Source: a bacterium
GTDB taxonomy: Bacteria; Pseudomonadota; Gammaproteobacteria; Pseudomonadales; Moraxellaceae
NCBI GenBank assembly: GCA_029945725.1
Contig: JAQSDB010000001.1
Coordinates: forward strand, 124,001 to 188,000
Reading direction: 5' to 3'
DNA: 64,000 nucleotides
The stretch's first letter is position 1, and each line of letters starts with the position of its first letter. Shown in pieces: positions 9,026 through 18,877 of this stretch. The notes beneath the pieces are model-generated. The model worked only from the letters and a program-made list of their open reading frames with translations. It was not told the origin of the DNA and did no database searches. The position numbers and the translations under genes were made by a program.

Positions 9026-10108
9026 GTGATTGATGTTGCCACCGTAAAAGAGGCGCTGGGCCGTATTCAGGACCCCCTGCTGGGCCGCACGCTCGATGAG
9101 CTCGGCTGGCTGGACAAGGTTGCCCTGCAGGGCGATGACACGGTGTTGCTGGATCTGGCGCCGAGCTATGCCGGTGCCGGTGGTGAATTGCGTCCGTTGT
9201 TGCTGGCAGCACTGGCACCGCTGGGGGTTGATCAGCTCGGGATGCGTGAGCGGCCCGTGATTCCTCGCGTGCGTGCGCAGGGCGGATTGCCGGGTCTTGA
9301 GCGGGTGAAGAACATCATCGCTGTGGCCTCGGGCAAGGGCGGCGTCGGCAAATCCACGACGGCGGTGAACCTGGCGCTGGCGCTGGCGGCCGAAGGTGCC
9401 CATGTCGGCATTCTCGATGCCGACATCTATGGCCCCAGTCAGCCCATGATGCTGGGCATTGCTCCGGGAACCAAACCAGGTGTGCATGACAATGCCTGGT
9501 TCGTGCCGATTGTTGCCCATGGTATCGAGGCCATGTCGATCGGCTTCCTGCTCGATGGCGACAATACGCCGGTGGTCTGGCGCGGGCCCAAGGCGACGGG
9601 AGCGCTGATGCAGTTGCTGCAGCAAACGCAGTGGAGCGATCTCGATTTCCTGATCATTGACATGCCGCCGGGGACCGGTGATATCCAGCTCACCCTGGCG
9701 CAAAAAGTGCCGGTGGCCGGTGCCGTGATTGTCACCACGCCACAGGATATTGCGCTGCTGGATGCCAAAAAAGGTATCGAGATGTTCCGCAAGGTGGAAA
9801 TTCCGGTGCTGGGTGTCGTCGAAAACATGGCCCTGCATATCTGCACCAGTTGCGGCCATGCCGAGCATATTTTTGGCAGCGGCGGCGGCGAGCGCATAGC
9901 GCGGGATTACCAGACGACGCTGCTCGGTGCCTTGCCGCTGGATCTGCGTATTCGCGAGCAGGCGGACAAGGGCCGACCGACCGTGGTGGCCGATCCTGAT
10001 GGCGAGATTGCCGGTATTTACCGCCATATTGCACGTCAACTGGGGGCGGCTGTTGCAACGGCCGCGCAGCTGGATCTGAAGAAAAATCCGACAATTGTTT
10101 TTGAGTAG
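9026..10108 (+). CDS. apbC: Mrp/ApbC-family Fe-S cluster carrier ATPase
   Basis: This 360-residue P-loop protein of the Mrp/NBP35 family carries Fe-S clusters to apoproteins. An N-terminal MIP18-like DUF59 domain (about residues 1-85, TVKEALGRIQDPLLGR) is followed by the deviant Walker A VASGKGGVGKSTTAVN, the switch IDMPPGTGDIQLTL and a CxxC (CTSCGH) that bridges the cluster. GTG 9026 was chosen because protein similarity begins at IDVATVKEAL. The frame extends upstream to 8930 but reads as non-coding there. The metG/apbC divergent pair followed by dcd is a common Pseudomonadales arrangement. Confidence 0.93.
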   Translation: MIDVATVKEALGRIQDPLLGRTLDELGWLDKVALQGDDTVLLDLAPSYAGAGGELRPLLLAALAPLGVDQLGMRERPVIPRVRAQGGLPGLERVKNIIAVASGKGGVGKSTTAVNLALALAAEGAHVGILDADIYGPSQPMMLGIAPGTKPGVHDNAWFVPIVAHGIEAMSIGFLLDGDNTPVVWRGPKATGALMQLLQQTQWSDLDFLIIDMPPGTGDIQLTLAQKVPVAGAVIVTTPQDIALLDAKKGIEMFRKVEIPVLGVVENMALHICTSCGHAEHIFGSGGGERIARDYQTTLLGALPLDLRIREQADKGRPTVVADPDGEIAGIYRHIARQLGAAVATAAQLDLKKNPTIVFE

Positions 10109-10168
10109 CAGCCGGCGCTATGGGCGGGTTTCTGCGCAGTGAAAATTTTGGCTATTGGGGAATAAAGC

Positions 10169-10735
10169 ATGAGCATCAAGGCAGACAAGTGGATACGCCG
10201 CATGGCGGAGCAGCACGGCATGATCGAACCTTTTGAGCCGGGTCAGGTGCGTGTCGCCAACGGCGAGAAGATTATTTCCTACGGTGTTTCCAGCTATGGC
10301 TATGACGTGCGCTGCTCACGCGAGTTCAAGGTCTTTACCAATGTCTATTCCGCCACGGTAGACCCCAAGGCGTTTGATGAAAAAAGCTTTGTCGATATTC
10401 ACTCGGATGTCTGCATCATTCCGCCCAACTCCTTTGCACTGGCGCGCACGGTTGAGTATTTCCGCATTCCGCGCAGCGTGCTGACCATCTGCCTCGGAAA
10501 ATCCACCTATGCGCGCTGCGGCATCATCGTCAACGTGACGCCTCTGGAGCCGGAATGGGAAGGGCATGTCACGCTGGAGTTTTCCAATACCACCAATCTG
10601 CCGGCAAAGATTTATGCCAATGAGGGCGTGGCGCAGATGCTGTTTTTCGAGTCGGATGAAGTCTGTGAAACGTCCTATAAGGATCGTGGCGGAAAGTATC
10701 AGGGCCAGACCGGTGTTACCCTTCCGAAAGCCTGA
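10169..10735 (+). CDS. dcd: dCTP deaminase
   Basis: This 188-residue homotrimeric enzyme deaminates dCTP to dUTP, feeding dTMP synthesis. Family landmarks are [17 protein letters not shown] near the N-terminus and [29 protein letters not shown], with the catalytic Glu in the PLEPEWEGH region, and it ends [13 protein letters not shown]. The length matches E. coli Dcd (193). It lies 60 bases downstream of apbC and ends at a strong terminator. Confidence 0.97.
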   Translation: MSIKADKWIRRMAEQHGMIEPFEPGQVRVANGEKIISYGVSSYGYDVRCSREFKVFTNVYSATVDPKAFDEKSFVDIHSDVCIIPPNSFALARTVEYFRIPRSVLTICLGKSTYARCGIIVNVTPLEPEWEGHVTLEFSNTTNLPAKIYANEGVAQMLFFESDEVCETSYKDRGGKYQGQTGVTLPKA

Positions 10736-10750
10736 CCCGGATAACACCCA

Positions 10751-10782
10751 TAAAAAAAGCGGCCTCCAAGCCGCTTTTTTTA
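10751..10782. terminator. Bidirectional terminator dcd / DUF3108
   Basis: AAAAAAAGCGGC / CTCCAA / GCCGCTTTTTTT; the stem carries an A-run and a T-run, so it can end both convergent genes. Confidence 0.92.
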
Positions 10783-10791
10783 TGGGCTGAG

Positions 10792-11487
10792 TTATTTCCC
10801 GGCCGTTTTGTAGCTGGTCAACTCGATGGTATAGACCGCGCCATCATCATTCTGCACGACCTTGGCGGGCAGATAGTCAAAATCCCTGGCCAGCCAGAAG
10901 CTGGTGTGACGTTTGGGGTCGTTGTGCTTGCGGCTGACCTTGAGGACTTTCAGCTTGCCCATGGCCGTATCCAGGACTTCTTCGCCTTCGATCACGAAGG
11001 GCAGCGGTGCGATATCCTTGGGTGATCCCAGGAAATACGGGCCGGCCAGCTTGCCAAGATCCTTGAGGTCGCGCCGGATCTGGATTTCCAGATTCAGCGT
11101 ATCCAGTGTGCCGGCTTGCAGGGGATAGATCGCATTGTCCTTGCCGTCACGCCGGCCTGTGGCGCTGCGTTTCTTCCAGTCAAAATCCACGCTGGATTTT
11201 TTCTTGATCATGAAAATCTTGCGATTCTGCGCATAGGCCAGTGGCGTCACGGTGCGGCCATCAAAGCGGAAGTCGCTGGTTTCGCTGGCGGTGGCCAGTG
11301 GTGCACTGGCAATAAACGTATAACGCCAGCTGTCGCCGCTCTTTTTTTCCAGGGTGCGGGTGGCGGTACCGGAAAGCTTGTTGTCGATATTGAAGCGGTA
11401 GCTGGCGGTAAAGGGGACAAGATCAAAGGCGTGCAGCAGGGGGGAGGCTGTCAGTAACAGGGTTCCCAGAAAAACGGCCATGCGCAT
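10792..11487 (-). CDS. Exported DUF3108 protein
   Basis: This 231-residue protein has an N-terminal signal peptide (MRMAVFLGTLLLTASPLLHA, cut after LHA). A beta-rich DUF3108 body follows: FDLVPFTASYRFNIDNKLSGTATRTL, then DFDWKKRSATGRRDG and the end TSFWLARDFDYLPAKVVQ. It is expected in the periplasm or outer membrane; no function is established. ATG 11487 has AAGGAG six bases upstream. It is the last gene of purM-purN-DUF3108, 24 bases after purN. The same trio occurs, as I recall, in Pseudomonas. Confidence 0.88.
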   Translation of the reverse strand: MRMAVFLGTLLLTASPLLHAFDLVPFTASYRFNIDNKLSGTATRTLEKKSGDSWRYTFIASAPLATASETSDFRFDGRTVTPLAYAQNRKIFMIKKKSSVDFDWKKRSATGRRDGKDNAIYPLQAGTLDTLNLEIQIRRDLKDLGKLAGPYFLGSPKDIAPLPFVIEGEEVLDTAMGKLKVLKVSRKHNDPKRHTSFWLARDFDYLPAKVVQNDDGAVYTIELTSYKTAGK

Positions 11488-11511
11488 TTCTTTCTCCTTG
11501 TCGGGCGATGG

Positions 11512-12156
11512 TTAGGGTTTTTGATGAAGTTGCAGTGGCTCTGGAATCGGACTGCCGTTGAAGAAGGGCCGGCCTTCGTGAAAAGTCAGTACACCCTCTG
11601 CCATCCAGACTAGCACTTGCGGATATAGCCGGTGTTCGCTTTTGTGTACGCGTTCAGTGAGGGTTTCTTCATTGTCACTGCGGAGCACGGGAACCACGCT
11701 CTGCGCGATTACCGGTCCGCCATCCAGTTCGGGGGTGACAAAATGCACGGAGCAGCCGTGTTCGGTATCACCGGCTTCCAGTGCGCGACGATGGGTGTGC
11801 AGGCCTTTGTATTTTGGCAGCAGCGAGGGATGAATATTGAGCAGGCGGCCTTCGTAATGTGTGACGAAATGGCGGCTGAGGATGCGCATGAAACCGGCCA
11901 GCACTACGACATCTGGTGACCAGGCGTCGAGTTGCTGCAGCATGGCGCGATCAAAGCTTTCGCGATCCGGAAAATCACTGTTGACCAGAACGGCAGTAGG
12001 AATGCCGGCTGCCTGTGCCCGAACCAGGCCGTAGGCATCAGCCTTGCTGGACAGTACGCCGCTGATTTCAGCATTCAGGATGCCGGCTTTTATGGCATCA
12101 ATGATGGCCTGCAGGTTTGAGCCTGAGCCTGAAATCAGTACGGCGATTTTCAGCAT
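11512..12156 (-). CDS. purN: Phosphoribosylglycinamide formyltransferase
   Basis: PurN transfers a formyl group from 10-formyl-THF to GAR (purine step 3). It is 214 residues. Landmarks are the N-terminal ISGSGSNLQAIIDAIKAG phosphate loop and VLAGFMRILSRHFV. They are followed by NIHPSLLPKYKGLHTHRRALEAGDTEHGCSVHFVTPELDGGP, which contains the catalytic Asn, His and Asp. ATG 12156 (MLKIAVLISG) was preferred over an upstream TTG at 12162. It lies 56 bases downstream of purM on the same strand. Confidence 0.97.
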   Translation of the reverse strand: MLKIAVLISGSGSNLQAIIDAIKAGILNAEISGVLSSKADAYGLVRAQAAGIPTAVLVNSDFPDRESFDRAMLQQLDAWSPDVVVLAGFMRILSRHFVTHYEGRLLNIHPSLLPKYKGLHTHRRALEAGDTEHGCSVHFVTPELDGGPVIAQSVVPVLRSDNEETLTERVHKSEHRLYPQVLVWMAEGVLTFHEGRPFFNGSPIPEPLQLHQKP

Positions 12157-12212
12157 CAACAATTATCCGGGCGATAGTGCAGTCACATTCGGCTGGTTGT
12201 GCAGCGGGCTGT

Positions 12213-13271
12213 TTAATTGAAAACAACCGTCGGCTCATCGTGTGTGGACGCAATGATTTCGCCCAGACGCCAGGCCTGTTCGCCGGCCGCGTTGAGCTGG
12301 GCAATGGCAGCATCGGCATTGCCTGCCGCCACCACGACCACCATGCCGACGCCGCAGTTGAAGGTGCGGTACATTTCAAAGCGTTCGACGCCGCCTTTTT
12401 CCTGCAGCCACTGGAATACCGGCGGCCAGGTCCAGGAGCTCTCATCGACGCGGGCATCAGCGCCTTCCGGCAGCACACGCGGCAGGTTGCCGGGCAGGCC
12501 GCCACCGGTAATGTGTGCCATGGCATGCACCGGCAAGCTTTCAATCAGTGCCAGCAGTGATTTCACATAGATGCGTGTGGGTGTCATCAGGACATCGGCC
12601 AGTACTTTGCCATCAAGGGTGCTGCCAAGATCAGCCCGGCTGACTTCAATGATCTTGCGGACCAGTGAATAACCATTTGAATGTACGCCGCTGGAGGCAA
12701 CGCCGATCAGCACGTCACCGGCTTTGACCTTGGAGCCGTCAATGATTTCCGATTTTTCCACCACGCCGGTGCAGAAGCCGGCGAGATCGTAGTCTTCACC
12801 GTGGTACATGCCGGGCATTTCGGCGGTTTCACCGCCGACCAGTGCGCAGCCGGCCTGCAGGCAGCCCTCGCCAATACCGGTCACCACGGTAGCGGCGGTA
12901 TCAATGTTGAGATGGCCGGTGGCGTAGTAGTCGAGAAAGAACAGGGGTTCGGCACCGCAGACCACAAGATCGTTGACGCACATGGCGACGAGATCAATGC
13001 CGATGCTTTCGTGCTTGTTGAGATCCAGCGCCAGCTTGAGTTTGGTACCGACGCCGTCAGTCCCGGAGACCAGCACCGGCTGGCGATAGCCTTCCGGGAT
13101 TTCGCAGAGGGCGCCGAAGCCGCCAAGTCCGCCAAGGACTTCACGGCGCGCCGTTTTTTTGGCCACGCTTTTGATGCGCTCGACGAGGGCATCACCCGCA
13201 TCGATATCAACTCCGGCATCTTTGTAGCTGAGTGAGGGCGAAGCAACGGCTGGGGTCTTCTGTTCGGACAT
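12213..13271 (-). CDS. purM: Phosphoribosylformylglycinamidine cyclo-ligase (AIR synthase)
   Basis: PurM closes FGAM to AIR using ATP (purine step 5). The 352-residue sequence begins [22 protein letters not shown] and has [28 protein letters not shown] and [11 protein letters not shown], with [16 protein letters not shown] near the C-terminus. These are all diagnostic. ATG 13271 was chosen; a GTG at 13283 is also in frame, and neither has a strong ribosome site. It heads the purM-purN-DUF3108 operon and is divergent from the DUF2066 gene. Confidence 0.97.
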   Translation of the reverse strand: MSEQKTPAVASPSLSYKDAGVDIDAGDALVERIKSVAKKTARREVLGGLGGFGALCEIPEGYRQPVLVSGTDGVGTKLKLALDLNKHESIGIDLVAMCVNDLVVCGAEPLFFLDYYATGHLNIDTAATVVTGIGEGCLQAGCALVGGETAEMPGMYHGEDYDLAGFCTGVVEKSEIIDGSKVKAGDVLIGVASSGVHSNGYSLVRKIIEVSRADLGSTLDGKVLADVLMTPTRIYVKSLLALIESLPVHAMAHITGGGLPGNLPRVLPEGADARVDESSWTWPPVFQWLQEKGGVERFEMYRTFNCGVGMVVVVAAGNADAAIAQLNAAGEQAWRLGEIIASTHDEPTVVFN

Positions 13272-13398
13272 GGCGGCGGGCACGGGATTGGGAATGAAGG
13301 GTGCGCATTATAGGGAAGCCGGGCGCTGGCCGCACGCATTTGCCACGCGTGCGCAGCTTTCGTAGTGTAGGCGCCTGTTTTTGCCGGATGATTTTCTG

Positions 13399-14427
13399 AT
13401 GTGGCTCCGCATTTTCCTTTTATTGATGAGCTTGCTGGCCGGGTTTGCGCATGCCGACGAGGCTGCCAGCCGGCAATTGATGGCTGAGCTGCTGGCGCTG
13501 ACGGGAACGGCTGCTGTTTTCGACAGTCCCCGGGTGCAGGCAGCTGTGGCGGACCCCATGCCCTTTCTCGGGGATGCCGTCGCTGCCCGCCGTGATCGCC
13601 TGCTGGCGGAGGCCGGATTCCGGCGCTGGCAGCCCCCTCGTGTGTGGCTGTTGCAGGCTCGCACCGACGCGGGCGTTGAGCATTGGGACAGTCTGGCGCC
13701 CGTGCTCGGCAAGGCGGTGCAAGGGCGAGGTTACAGCCTTGTTGATGCAGCGCCATTGCTCAACGCGGAAGAGGCAATTGCCTTCCTGGCTCCGGTCCCG
13801 GGCAACTTGCCTGCAAGCAGTCTGGCGCCCGGTAAGGAGCATCCGGGTCTGGCGGGACTATTGGCGGCTTATGGTGCTGATGTGCTGGTGGTGTTGCGGG
13901 GCAAGCAATGGGTGCTTTGGCATCCCGATTACCGGCGTCAGGGGCTGTTGCCGGGCGCCGGACTGGACCTGCTGCCGGATGTTCTGGCAGAGGCGGTAGC
14001 GGCAGAGCAGCAATGGCCGGAGGCGCGCGGGCGCGCTGTTGTGCAGGTGAACGGTGCCGGCAGGCTGGCCGATTTTGCCGGTGTGCAGGCAGCCTTGCAG
14101 GCATTGCCGGGGGGGCAGCAGGTGCAGTTGATCCGGGTCGGGCCCGGCCAGCTCTGGTTTGCCTTGTCGGCCCCGCAAGGTCAGGCGCTGGCAGTGGCGC
14201 TGGATGGAGAGTTGCGTTTGCCGGCTGCCCGGCAGAAGCCGGTGGCCTTGCCGTCGCTGGTGCGCGAGGCATATCGGCTGGCCTGTCCCTTGTTCCTGCG
14301 CTTGTGGCGGCCGGATGCGGCAGTGACAAAGTTGCCCGGGGCTCCGGTCTCCTCTGTACAATTGCCGGATGCACCGTCGCACCCTGTGCGGCCTCCCGCT
14401 GCGCCATTGGCGCCATCACTCCCCTGA
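13399..14427 (+). CDS. Exported DUF2066 protein
   Basis: This 342-residue protein has a signal peptide (MWLRIFLLLMSLLAGFAHA) and a body like DUF2066 proteins that lie beside purM in Pseudomonas. It shows ASRQLMAELLALTGT, FDSPRVQAAV and YGADVLVVLRGKQWVLWHP. Function is unknown; a periplasmic or envelope location is expected. The C-terminus is rich in Pro and Ala (about residues 310-342) and probably disordered. ATG 13399 follows an in-frame TTG (13381) that would add a short leader before the signal peptide. The permease start lies 22 bases downstream. Confidence 0.8.
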   Translation: MWLRIFLLLMSLLAGFAHADEAASRQLMAELLALTGTAAVFDSPRVQAAVADPMPFLGDAVAARRDRLLAEAGFRRWQPPRVWLLQARTDAGVEHWDSLAPVLGKAVQGRGYSLVDAAPLLNAEEAIAFLAPVPGNLPASSLAPGKEHPGLAGLLAAYGADVLVVLRGKQWVLWHPDYRRQGLLPGAGLDLLPDVLAEAVAAEQQWPEARGRAVVQVNGAGRLADFAGVQAALQALPGGQQVQLIRVGPGQLWFALSAPQGQALAVALDGELRLPAARQKPVALPSLVREAYRLACPLFLRLWRPDAAVTKLPGAPVSSVQLPDAPSHPVRPPAAPLAPSLP

Positions 14428-14449
14428 AGGGATGTTTGCAAGGATGACC

Positions 14450-15550
14450 ATGATTGACTCCCGTCCCTGGATGCTGCTGCTCTTTGCCGTAGTCTTTGCG
14501 GTTCTTTTTTACCTGCTGTCTCCCATCCTCATGCCTTTTGCCGCCGGAGCCCTGCTGGCTTATCTCGGCAATCCGCTGGTGCATCGTCTGGAGCGGCTGG
14601 GATTGCCGCGCAACTGGGCCGTGGGTCTGACCTTTTTCACGCTGCTCACTGGAGTAGCGGTGGCACTGGCCTTTTTGATTCCCATGCTGTGGAAGCAGTT
14701 CCTGTATGTGGAGGCCAAGCTGCCCACCCTGCTGCGCTGGTTCAATCGTGACGCCACCCCCTGGCTGGAAGGGCATCTGCACGTCGAGATCAATCGTATC
14801 GACATGGATCTGGTGACGGAGTGGCTTTCGGGTTACTGGAGTGATGCCGGCGCTGTCGCCGGCAATGTCCTGACGCGGGTGGCAGCTTCCAGCCTCAGTA
14901 TTCTCTCGGTGCTGGGCATGGTGGGTCTGGTGCCGGTGGTGACTTTTTATCTGCTGCTGGACTGGGATGATCTGCTGCAGCGTATTCGTGACCTGTTGCC
15001 GCGGCATGTCGAGCCCCGCGTCAGTCAGCTGGCAGCGGAGTGCGACGAGGTGCTCGCAGCCTTCCTGCGCGGTCAGCTCATGGTGATGGTAGCCCTGGGC
15101 GTGATTTACTTCCTCGGCCTGCAAATCGTCGGTCTCAGGCTTGCCCTGATTATCGGCATGGCGGCGGGCCTTGGCAGCATCATTCCCTATTTCGGTTTTG
15201 CCATCGGTATTGTCGCGGCCACGGTAGCCGCAGTGATCCAGTTCGGCAGCTTTCAGGATGTGCTCAAGGTCTGGGCCGTGTTTGGCATAGGACAGGCGAT
15301 TGAAGGCTGGATATTGCAACCCTACCTTGTGGGGGATCGCATCGGCCTGCATCCGGTGGCGGTGATCTTTGCCATCATGGCGGGGGGGCAGCTTTTCGGC
15401 TTTGTCGGCATGCTGCTTGCCTTGCCGGTGGCCGCCATCATCATGGTGCTGTTGCGCCATGGCCATACCCTCTATCAGCAAAGCCGTCTGTATCAGGGCG
15501 AGGTCGAGGCCAGCCGTATCATCACCGAGGATCACGATGCAAACGGCTGA
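14450..15550 (+). CDS. AI-2E family (PerM-like) permease
   Basis: This 366-residue inner-membrane protein of the AI-2E exporter/PerM family starts with PWMLLLFAVVFAVLFYLLSPILMPFAAGALLAYLGNPLV. A large soluble loop (about residues 90-150) is followed by six further helices, including IPYFGFAIGIVAATVAAVIQF. ATG 14450 was preferred over ATGs at 14432 and 14444 because AAGGA at 14440-14444 is correctly spaced only for it. The family also contains Na+/H+ antiporter-like members, so the substrate is open. Its stop overlaps the hda start by 14 bases. Confidence 0.9.
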   Translation: MIDSRPWMLLLFAVVFAVLFYLLSPILMPFAAGALLAYLGNPLVHRLERLGLPRNWAVGLTFFTLLTGVAVALAFLIPMLWKQFLYVEAKLPTLLRWFNRDATPWLEGHLHVEINRIDMDLVTEWLSGYWSDAGAVAGNVLTRVAASSLSILSVLGMVGLVPVVTFYLLLDWDDLLQRIRDLLPRHVEPRVSQLAAECDEVLAAFLRGQLMVMVALGVIYFLGLQIVGLRLALIIGMAAGLGSIIPYFGFAIGIVAATVAAVIQFGSFQDVLKVWAVFGIGQAIEGWILQPYLVGDRIGLHPVAVIFAIMAGGQLFGFVGMLLALPVAAIIMVLLRHGHTLYQQSRLYQGEVEASRIITEDHDANG

Positions 15551-16259
15551 GCAGTTGCTGCTGAATCTGCGGCCGCGACTGGATGCCCGTCTTTCTGATT
15601 TTGACGCCCCGTGTTATGCCGGCGTGCTGGCGGCTGCGGCGCAGTGGCTGGATGCTCCCGGTAGCCTGCTCTACCTGTACGGTGAGCCAGGCCATGGTCG
15701 CAGTCATCTGCTGGCGGCACTTTGTGCCGAGGCTGAGTCACGGGGACTGAGTGCCGTGCTGTTGCCGCTGTCCGAGCTTTGTCGTGACGAGCCGGCCATG
15801 CTGTCCGGTCTGGAGGGGCAGGACCTGATTGCCTGTGATGATATCGAGGCGATTGCCGGTAATGCGGCCTGGGAGGAGGCGCTGTTCCATCTCTTTAACC
15901 GGGCACGCATGAACGGCTGTCGGCAGGTTTTTTCAGCAGAACATATGCCTGCCCGCTGCGGGATTCAGTTGCCGGATCTGGTGTCACGCCTGGCGCAGGC
16001 GCCGGCGTGGGCACTGGACCTGCCGGATGACGCCAGTCGCCTGGCGCTGGTCGAGGCCTCGGCACAACGACGAGGCCTGCTGATGGAACCGGAGGTGCTG
16101 CGTTATCTGGTTTTGCGGGCACCACGTGAACCGGGGCGCTTGCTGGCGCTGCTGGAGCATCTGGACCGGGGATCGCTGATTGCAGGCCGCCGTCTGACTA
16201 TTCCTTTTATACGGCAGACGCTGGAAATGGACGGTTCGGCGTATCAGGCCGGCCGCTGA
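15537..16259 (+). CDS. hda: DnaA regulatory inactivator Hda
   Basis: Hda is a DnaA-like AAA+ protein that, with the DNA-loaded beta clamp, stimulates hydrolysis of DnaA-bound ATP and prevents re-initiation. The 240-residue sequence starts MQTAEQLLLNLRPR, a weak version of the clamp-binding peptide (QLSLPL in E. coli). It has the Hda-type Walker A GEPGHGRSHLL with Arg replacing Lys, a Walker B-like ACDDIEAIAG and sensor 2-like REPGRLLALLEHLDRGSL. The 14-base overlap with the permease suggests translational coupling. In Pseudomonas the next gene is, as I recall, DUF2069; here it is the CSLREA block. Confidence 0.92.
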   Translation: MQTAEQLLLNLRPRLDARLSDFDAPCYAGVLAAAAQWLDAPGSLLYLYGEPGHGRSHLLAALCAEAESRGLSAVLLPLSELCRDEPAMLSGLEGQDLIACDDIEAIAGNAAWEEALFHLFNRARMNGCRQVFSAEHMPARCGIQLPDLVSRLAQAPAWALDLPDDASRLALVEASAQRRGLLMEPEVLRYLVLRAPREPGRLLALLEHLDRGSLIAGRRLTIPFIRQTLEMDGSAYQAGR

Positions 16260-16442
16260 GGCGCCTTGCCGGGCTGGCGCTGGTATGCGAAAGTACGGCC
16301 GCCGATCGCGCAGACTGATAACAAAAAGCTACAGCCTCATTTTGTGGCGCGCGGTTACTATGGATTTGGTCATCTGCTTCGCTCGGATGCGCCGCCAAAA
16401 CTAGAACAAAAAAACAGCAGAATCATTCAGGAGAGCACCTCC

Positions 16443-18875
16443 ATGTCATGGCCCCGGGGAAGCCTTCTCGCCGCGCTTCTCGTCCTTTCTGTCCCGCTGG
16501 CCAGTGCCGATACCATCACGGTTAATACCATCACGGATGACGACGCTGTCAATTCCCTGTGCTCGTTGCGTGAGGCGGTTGAGTATTTCAACCAGAGCAA
16601 GCCAACGGCTGGTTATCAGGGCTGTGTGGCCGTTACTGGCACCACTGGCAATGCCGGTGGTGTCGATATTATTACTCTGGCATCGGATGCTGCTCATCCT
16701 TACCTGATTTCCAGTCCGATCTATGTTCACCGCAACGTGACAATTAACGGCGCCGGCGCTACCGGTGAGACACGCACCCTGATCAAAACCACAGGCTCGA
16801 ATCGGGCTTTTGTTTTCTATGACAAGCCCACGTTCAATGCTGCTCCTTGCGGGCTGGCTTCGCCCGCCACGTGCTCTGCCAGCGGCGCCCCCCAGTTATC
16901 GGCCTCTTCCGATACCGGAGTAGTGGGAGACTTTCTCACCAGTGATAACACGCCTGAGTTTTCTGGCACCGTTAGCGTACCGCCGCCTGATGATGTTAGT
17001 GGTCCAGTAGTAACGGTGAGCGGTACAGACACCACTGTTACCACTACTACTACCGTGTACCACACCCTGGTTATTCTTTATCAGACCAGCGCGGCAAATG
17101 TGACGCCGGTTAATGTGGGCGCAGTGGATGTGAGCAGACTCGCCAATCCGACGGGGCAGTGGACTGCTTCGACTAGTGCTTTGCCTGTGGGTGACCAGAA
17201 TATTTTCTACACCACGCAGCAATTCTCGGTAATAACCCAGCATAAAGTTGTTAATACAATTCCCATCGTGCCGGATGCTGTCAGTTTTGGTCCTCTTCTG
17301 GCCGAAAGTGCAGCTAGTCCTGCTACGAAAATCCGCATTTATACAGCTTCCATCAATCAGGCCTTGGCATTAAACCAGCTTGATCTGGAAGGCTGCGTGC
17401 TGGTTGCCGCAGTGGATTGCTCGGCCTCAGCAGATGTCAGGCGGCCTGCTATCGGTGAATATACCGATACGGATACCGGCTTGCCTTATCATTATGATGT
17501 GACGGGTACTGCAGGCAACGGCGGCATTATTTATGGCACCGGTGATTTGACGCTCACCAACATGATTGTGCACGGTGGCCGCGCCAGTGTTGGCGGGGCT
17601 GTTTATGTGGGGGCTGCTGGTGCGCTCAAGTTAAGCACGACGGAAGTGCGTGACAACACGGCCGGTCATGGTGCAGGGCTTTATGTTGCGCGTAATTCCT
17701 TGATCGTGAGCCAGAGTCTTCTGACGGCTAACACCATTGCAAGCGCTGACCCTGGTGCTGCCGTTGTCGAGGTAAGCAGTGCGGTCTCTCCTCCTGGCGG
17801 AGCGGTAGTGATCGAAAACTCGACACTTTCCGGTAATGCAGGTGTGGCGCTTTCATTGCTGGCAAACTCCACTGTTAATTCGTCTACCATCGTTCTCAAT
17901 CAGGGCGGGATCAACTTTAATGGCGCGAATGTGGTTGTCTACAATTCTGTAGTCGCGGGTAATCCAGACAAGTTTCCTGCTTCTGCAACCGCAACGGACT
18001 GCAAGAATTTGCCGGTAACACCGGACTTCAGGTTCAGTGTCACGCTTTCTGGTGGCGGCTGTGACGCTGCCGGGCCTGCGGGATTAACCCTGTTGTTTAA
18101 TGATGCTGTTGCAGGTCATGAGTCCAGCAAGCTGATGGCGGCTTCCGGCATCAATGGGCGTTGTACAGGCTACTCAGTGGTGGCCCCCGTGCCATCTACG
18201 TTCAATGGCATGGGCGTACTTTGTCCGCTGCTGGATAATGGAGGCCCTGCCAGAACCCATATGATTCGTTTGTTGCCTACGTATATGAGTGTATCCAACT
18301 CACCTTTCATGACAAAGGGATCCTCTACCTCCGCAACGTCGGCCGCCTGTGCCAGTACTGATCAGCGAAACAAGGCGCGTCACTCTCCCTGTGATATTGG
18401 TGCGGTTGAGTTGCAGCCCTTGGGTGGCGTGGTTACGTCGGGTGATGTGATTACTTATGGCCAGACATATACACCTAAGGATTATGCCCTGGGTGATGAG
18501 GAGCTTGCCGATCCAAGTGTGTCGACATGCCCTGCCCAGACGCAGCTTGCTGATATAAACAAAATGGGTTGCCCTTGGCTGGAGAAAGCACCTGCACGCG
18601 GTACGGTGACGTTTAATCAGGATGGTACCTATACGTACAAACCCAACTCGGATTTTCATGGTTTTGATCGCTTCACGATTCGTGTTGTTACTACGCTGAG
18701 CCGATTGAATTCGGCACCAGACACCCAGAGTCGTGTTATCAGTGCTCAGGTTATCGTGGAGCCGACCAGCGGTATTAGCAGTAGTAGCCTTGGTGGGGCG
18801 CCTGATTGGGAGGTAATGATTCTGGGTGGTTTGCTTGGTCTTCTTCGGCTGCGGCGCAAGGATGGGGAGAAATGA
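16443..18875 (+). CDS. Large secreted CSLREA / parallel beta-helix protein with C-terminal anchor-like tail (paralogue 1)
   Basis: This 810-residue protein has a signal peptide (residues 1-22) and then the CSLREA motif at residues 40-45 inside TVNTITDDDAVNSLCSLREA. An insert rich in Thr, Ser and Val (about 140-290) may be Ig-like. Right-handed beta-helix-type repeats follow (NGGIIYGTGDLTLTNMIVHGG, GGAVYVGAAGALKLSTTEVRDN). A C-terminal Ig-like unit ends with GTVTFNQDGTYTYKPNSDFHGFDRFTI. The last 30 residues resemble a sorting tail: Gly-Gly, DWEVMILGGLLGLLRL, then RRK. Such tails are processed by sortase-like membrane proteases; none is encoded nearby. ATG 16443 follows AGGAGAGCACCTCC. ATGA overlap couples it to the next gene. 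The role may be adhesion or surface display (inference). Confidence 0.82.
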   Translation: MSWPRGSLLAALLVLSVPLASADTITVNTITDDDAVNSLCSLREAVEYFNQSKPTAGYQGCVAVTGTTGNAGGVDIITLASDAAHPYLISSPIYVHRNVTINGAGATGETRTLIKTTGSNRAFVFYDKPTFNAAPCGLASPATCSASGAPQLSASSDTGVVGDFLTSDNTPEFSGTVSVPPPDDVSGPVVTVSGTDTTVTTTTTVYHTLVILYQTSAANVTPVNVGAVDVSRLANPTGQWTASTSALPVGDQNIFYTTQQFSVITQHKVVNTIPIVPDAVSFGPLLAESAASPATKIRIYTASINQALALNQLDLEGCVLVAAVDCSASADVRRPAIGEYTDTDTGLPYHYDVTGTAGNGGIIYGTGDLTLTNMIVHGGRASVGGAVYVGAAGALKLSTTEVRDNTAGHGAGLYVARNSLIVSQSLLTANTIASADPGAAVVEVSSAVSPPGGAVVIENSTLSGNAGVALSLLANSTVNSSTIVLNQGGINFNGANVVVYNSVVAGNPDKFPASATATDCKNLPVTPDFRFSVTLSGGGCDAAGPAGLTLLFNDAVAGHESSKLMAASGINGRCTGYSVVAPVPSTFNGMGVLCPLLDNGGPARTHMIRLLPTYMSVSNSPFMTKGSSTSATSAACASTDQRNKARHSPCDIGAVELQPLGGVVTSGDVITYGQTYTPKDYALGDEELADPSVSTCPAQTQLADINKMGCPWLEKAPARGTVTFNQDGTYTYKPNSDFHGFDRFTIRVVTTLSRLNSAPDTQSRVISAQVIVEPTSGISSSSLGGAPDWEVMILGGLLGLLRLRRKDGEK

Positions 18876-18877
18876 TC

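Noticed and set aside
8840-10039. 399-codon open frame antisense to apbC
   Set aside because: The plus strand encodes an intact Mrp protein; the antisense has no motif.
13760-15535. 591-codon open frame on the minus strand opposite DUF2066 and the AI-2E permease
   Set aside because: Rich in His, Gln and Arg with no signal or domain; it is antisense to two clear genes.
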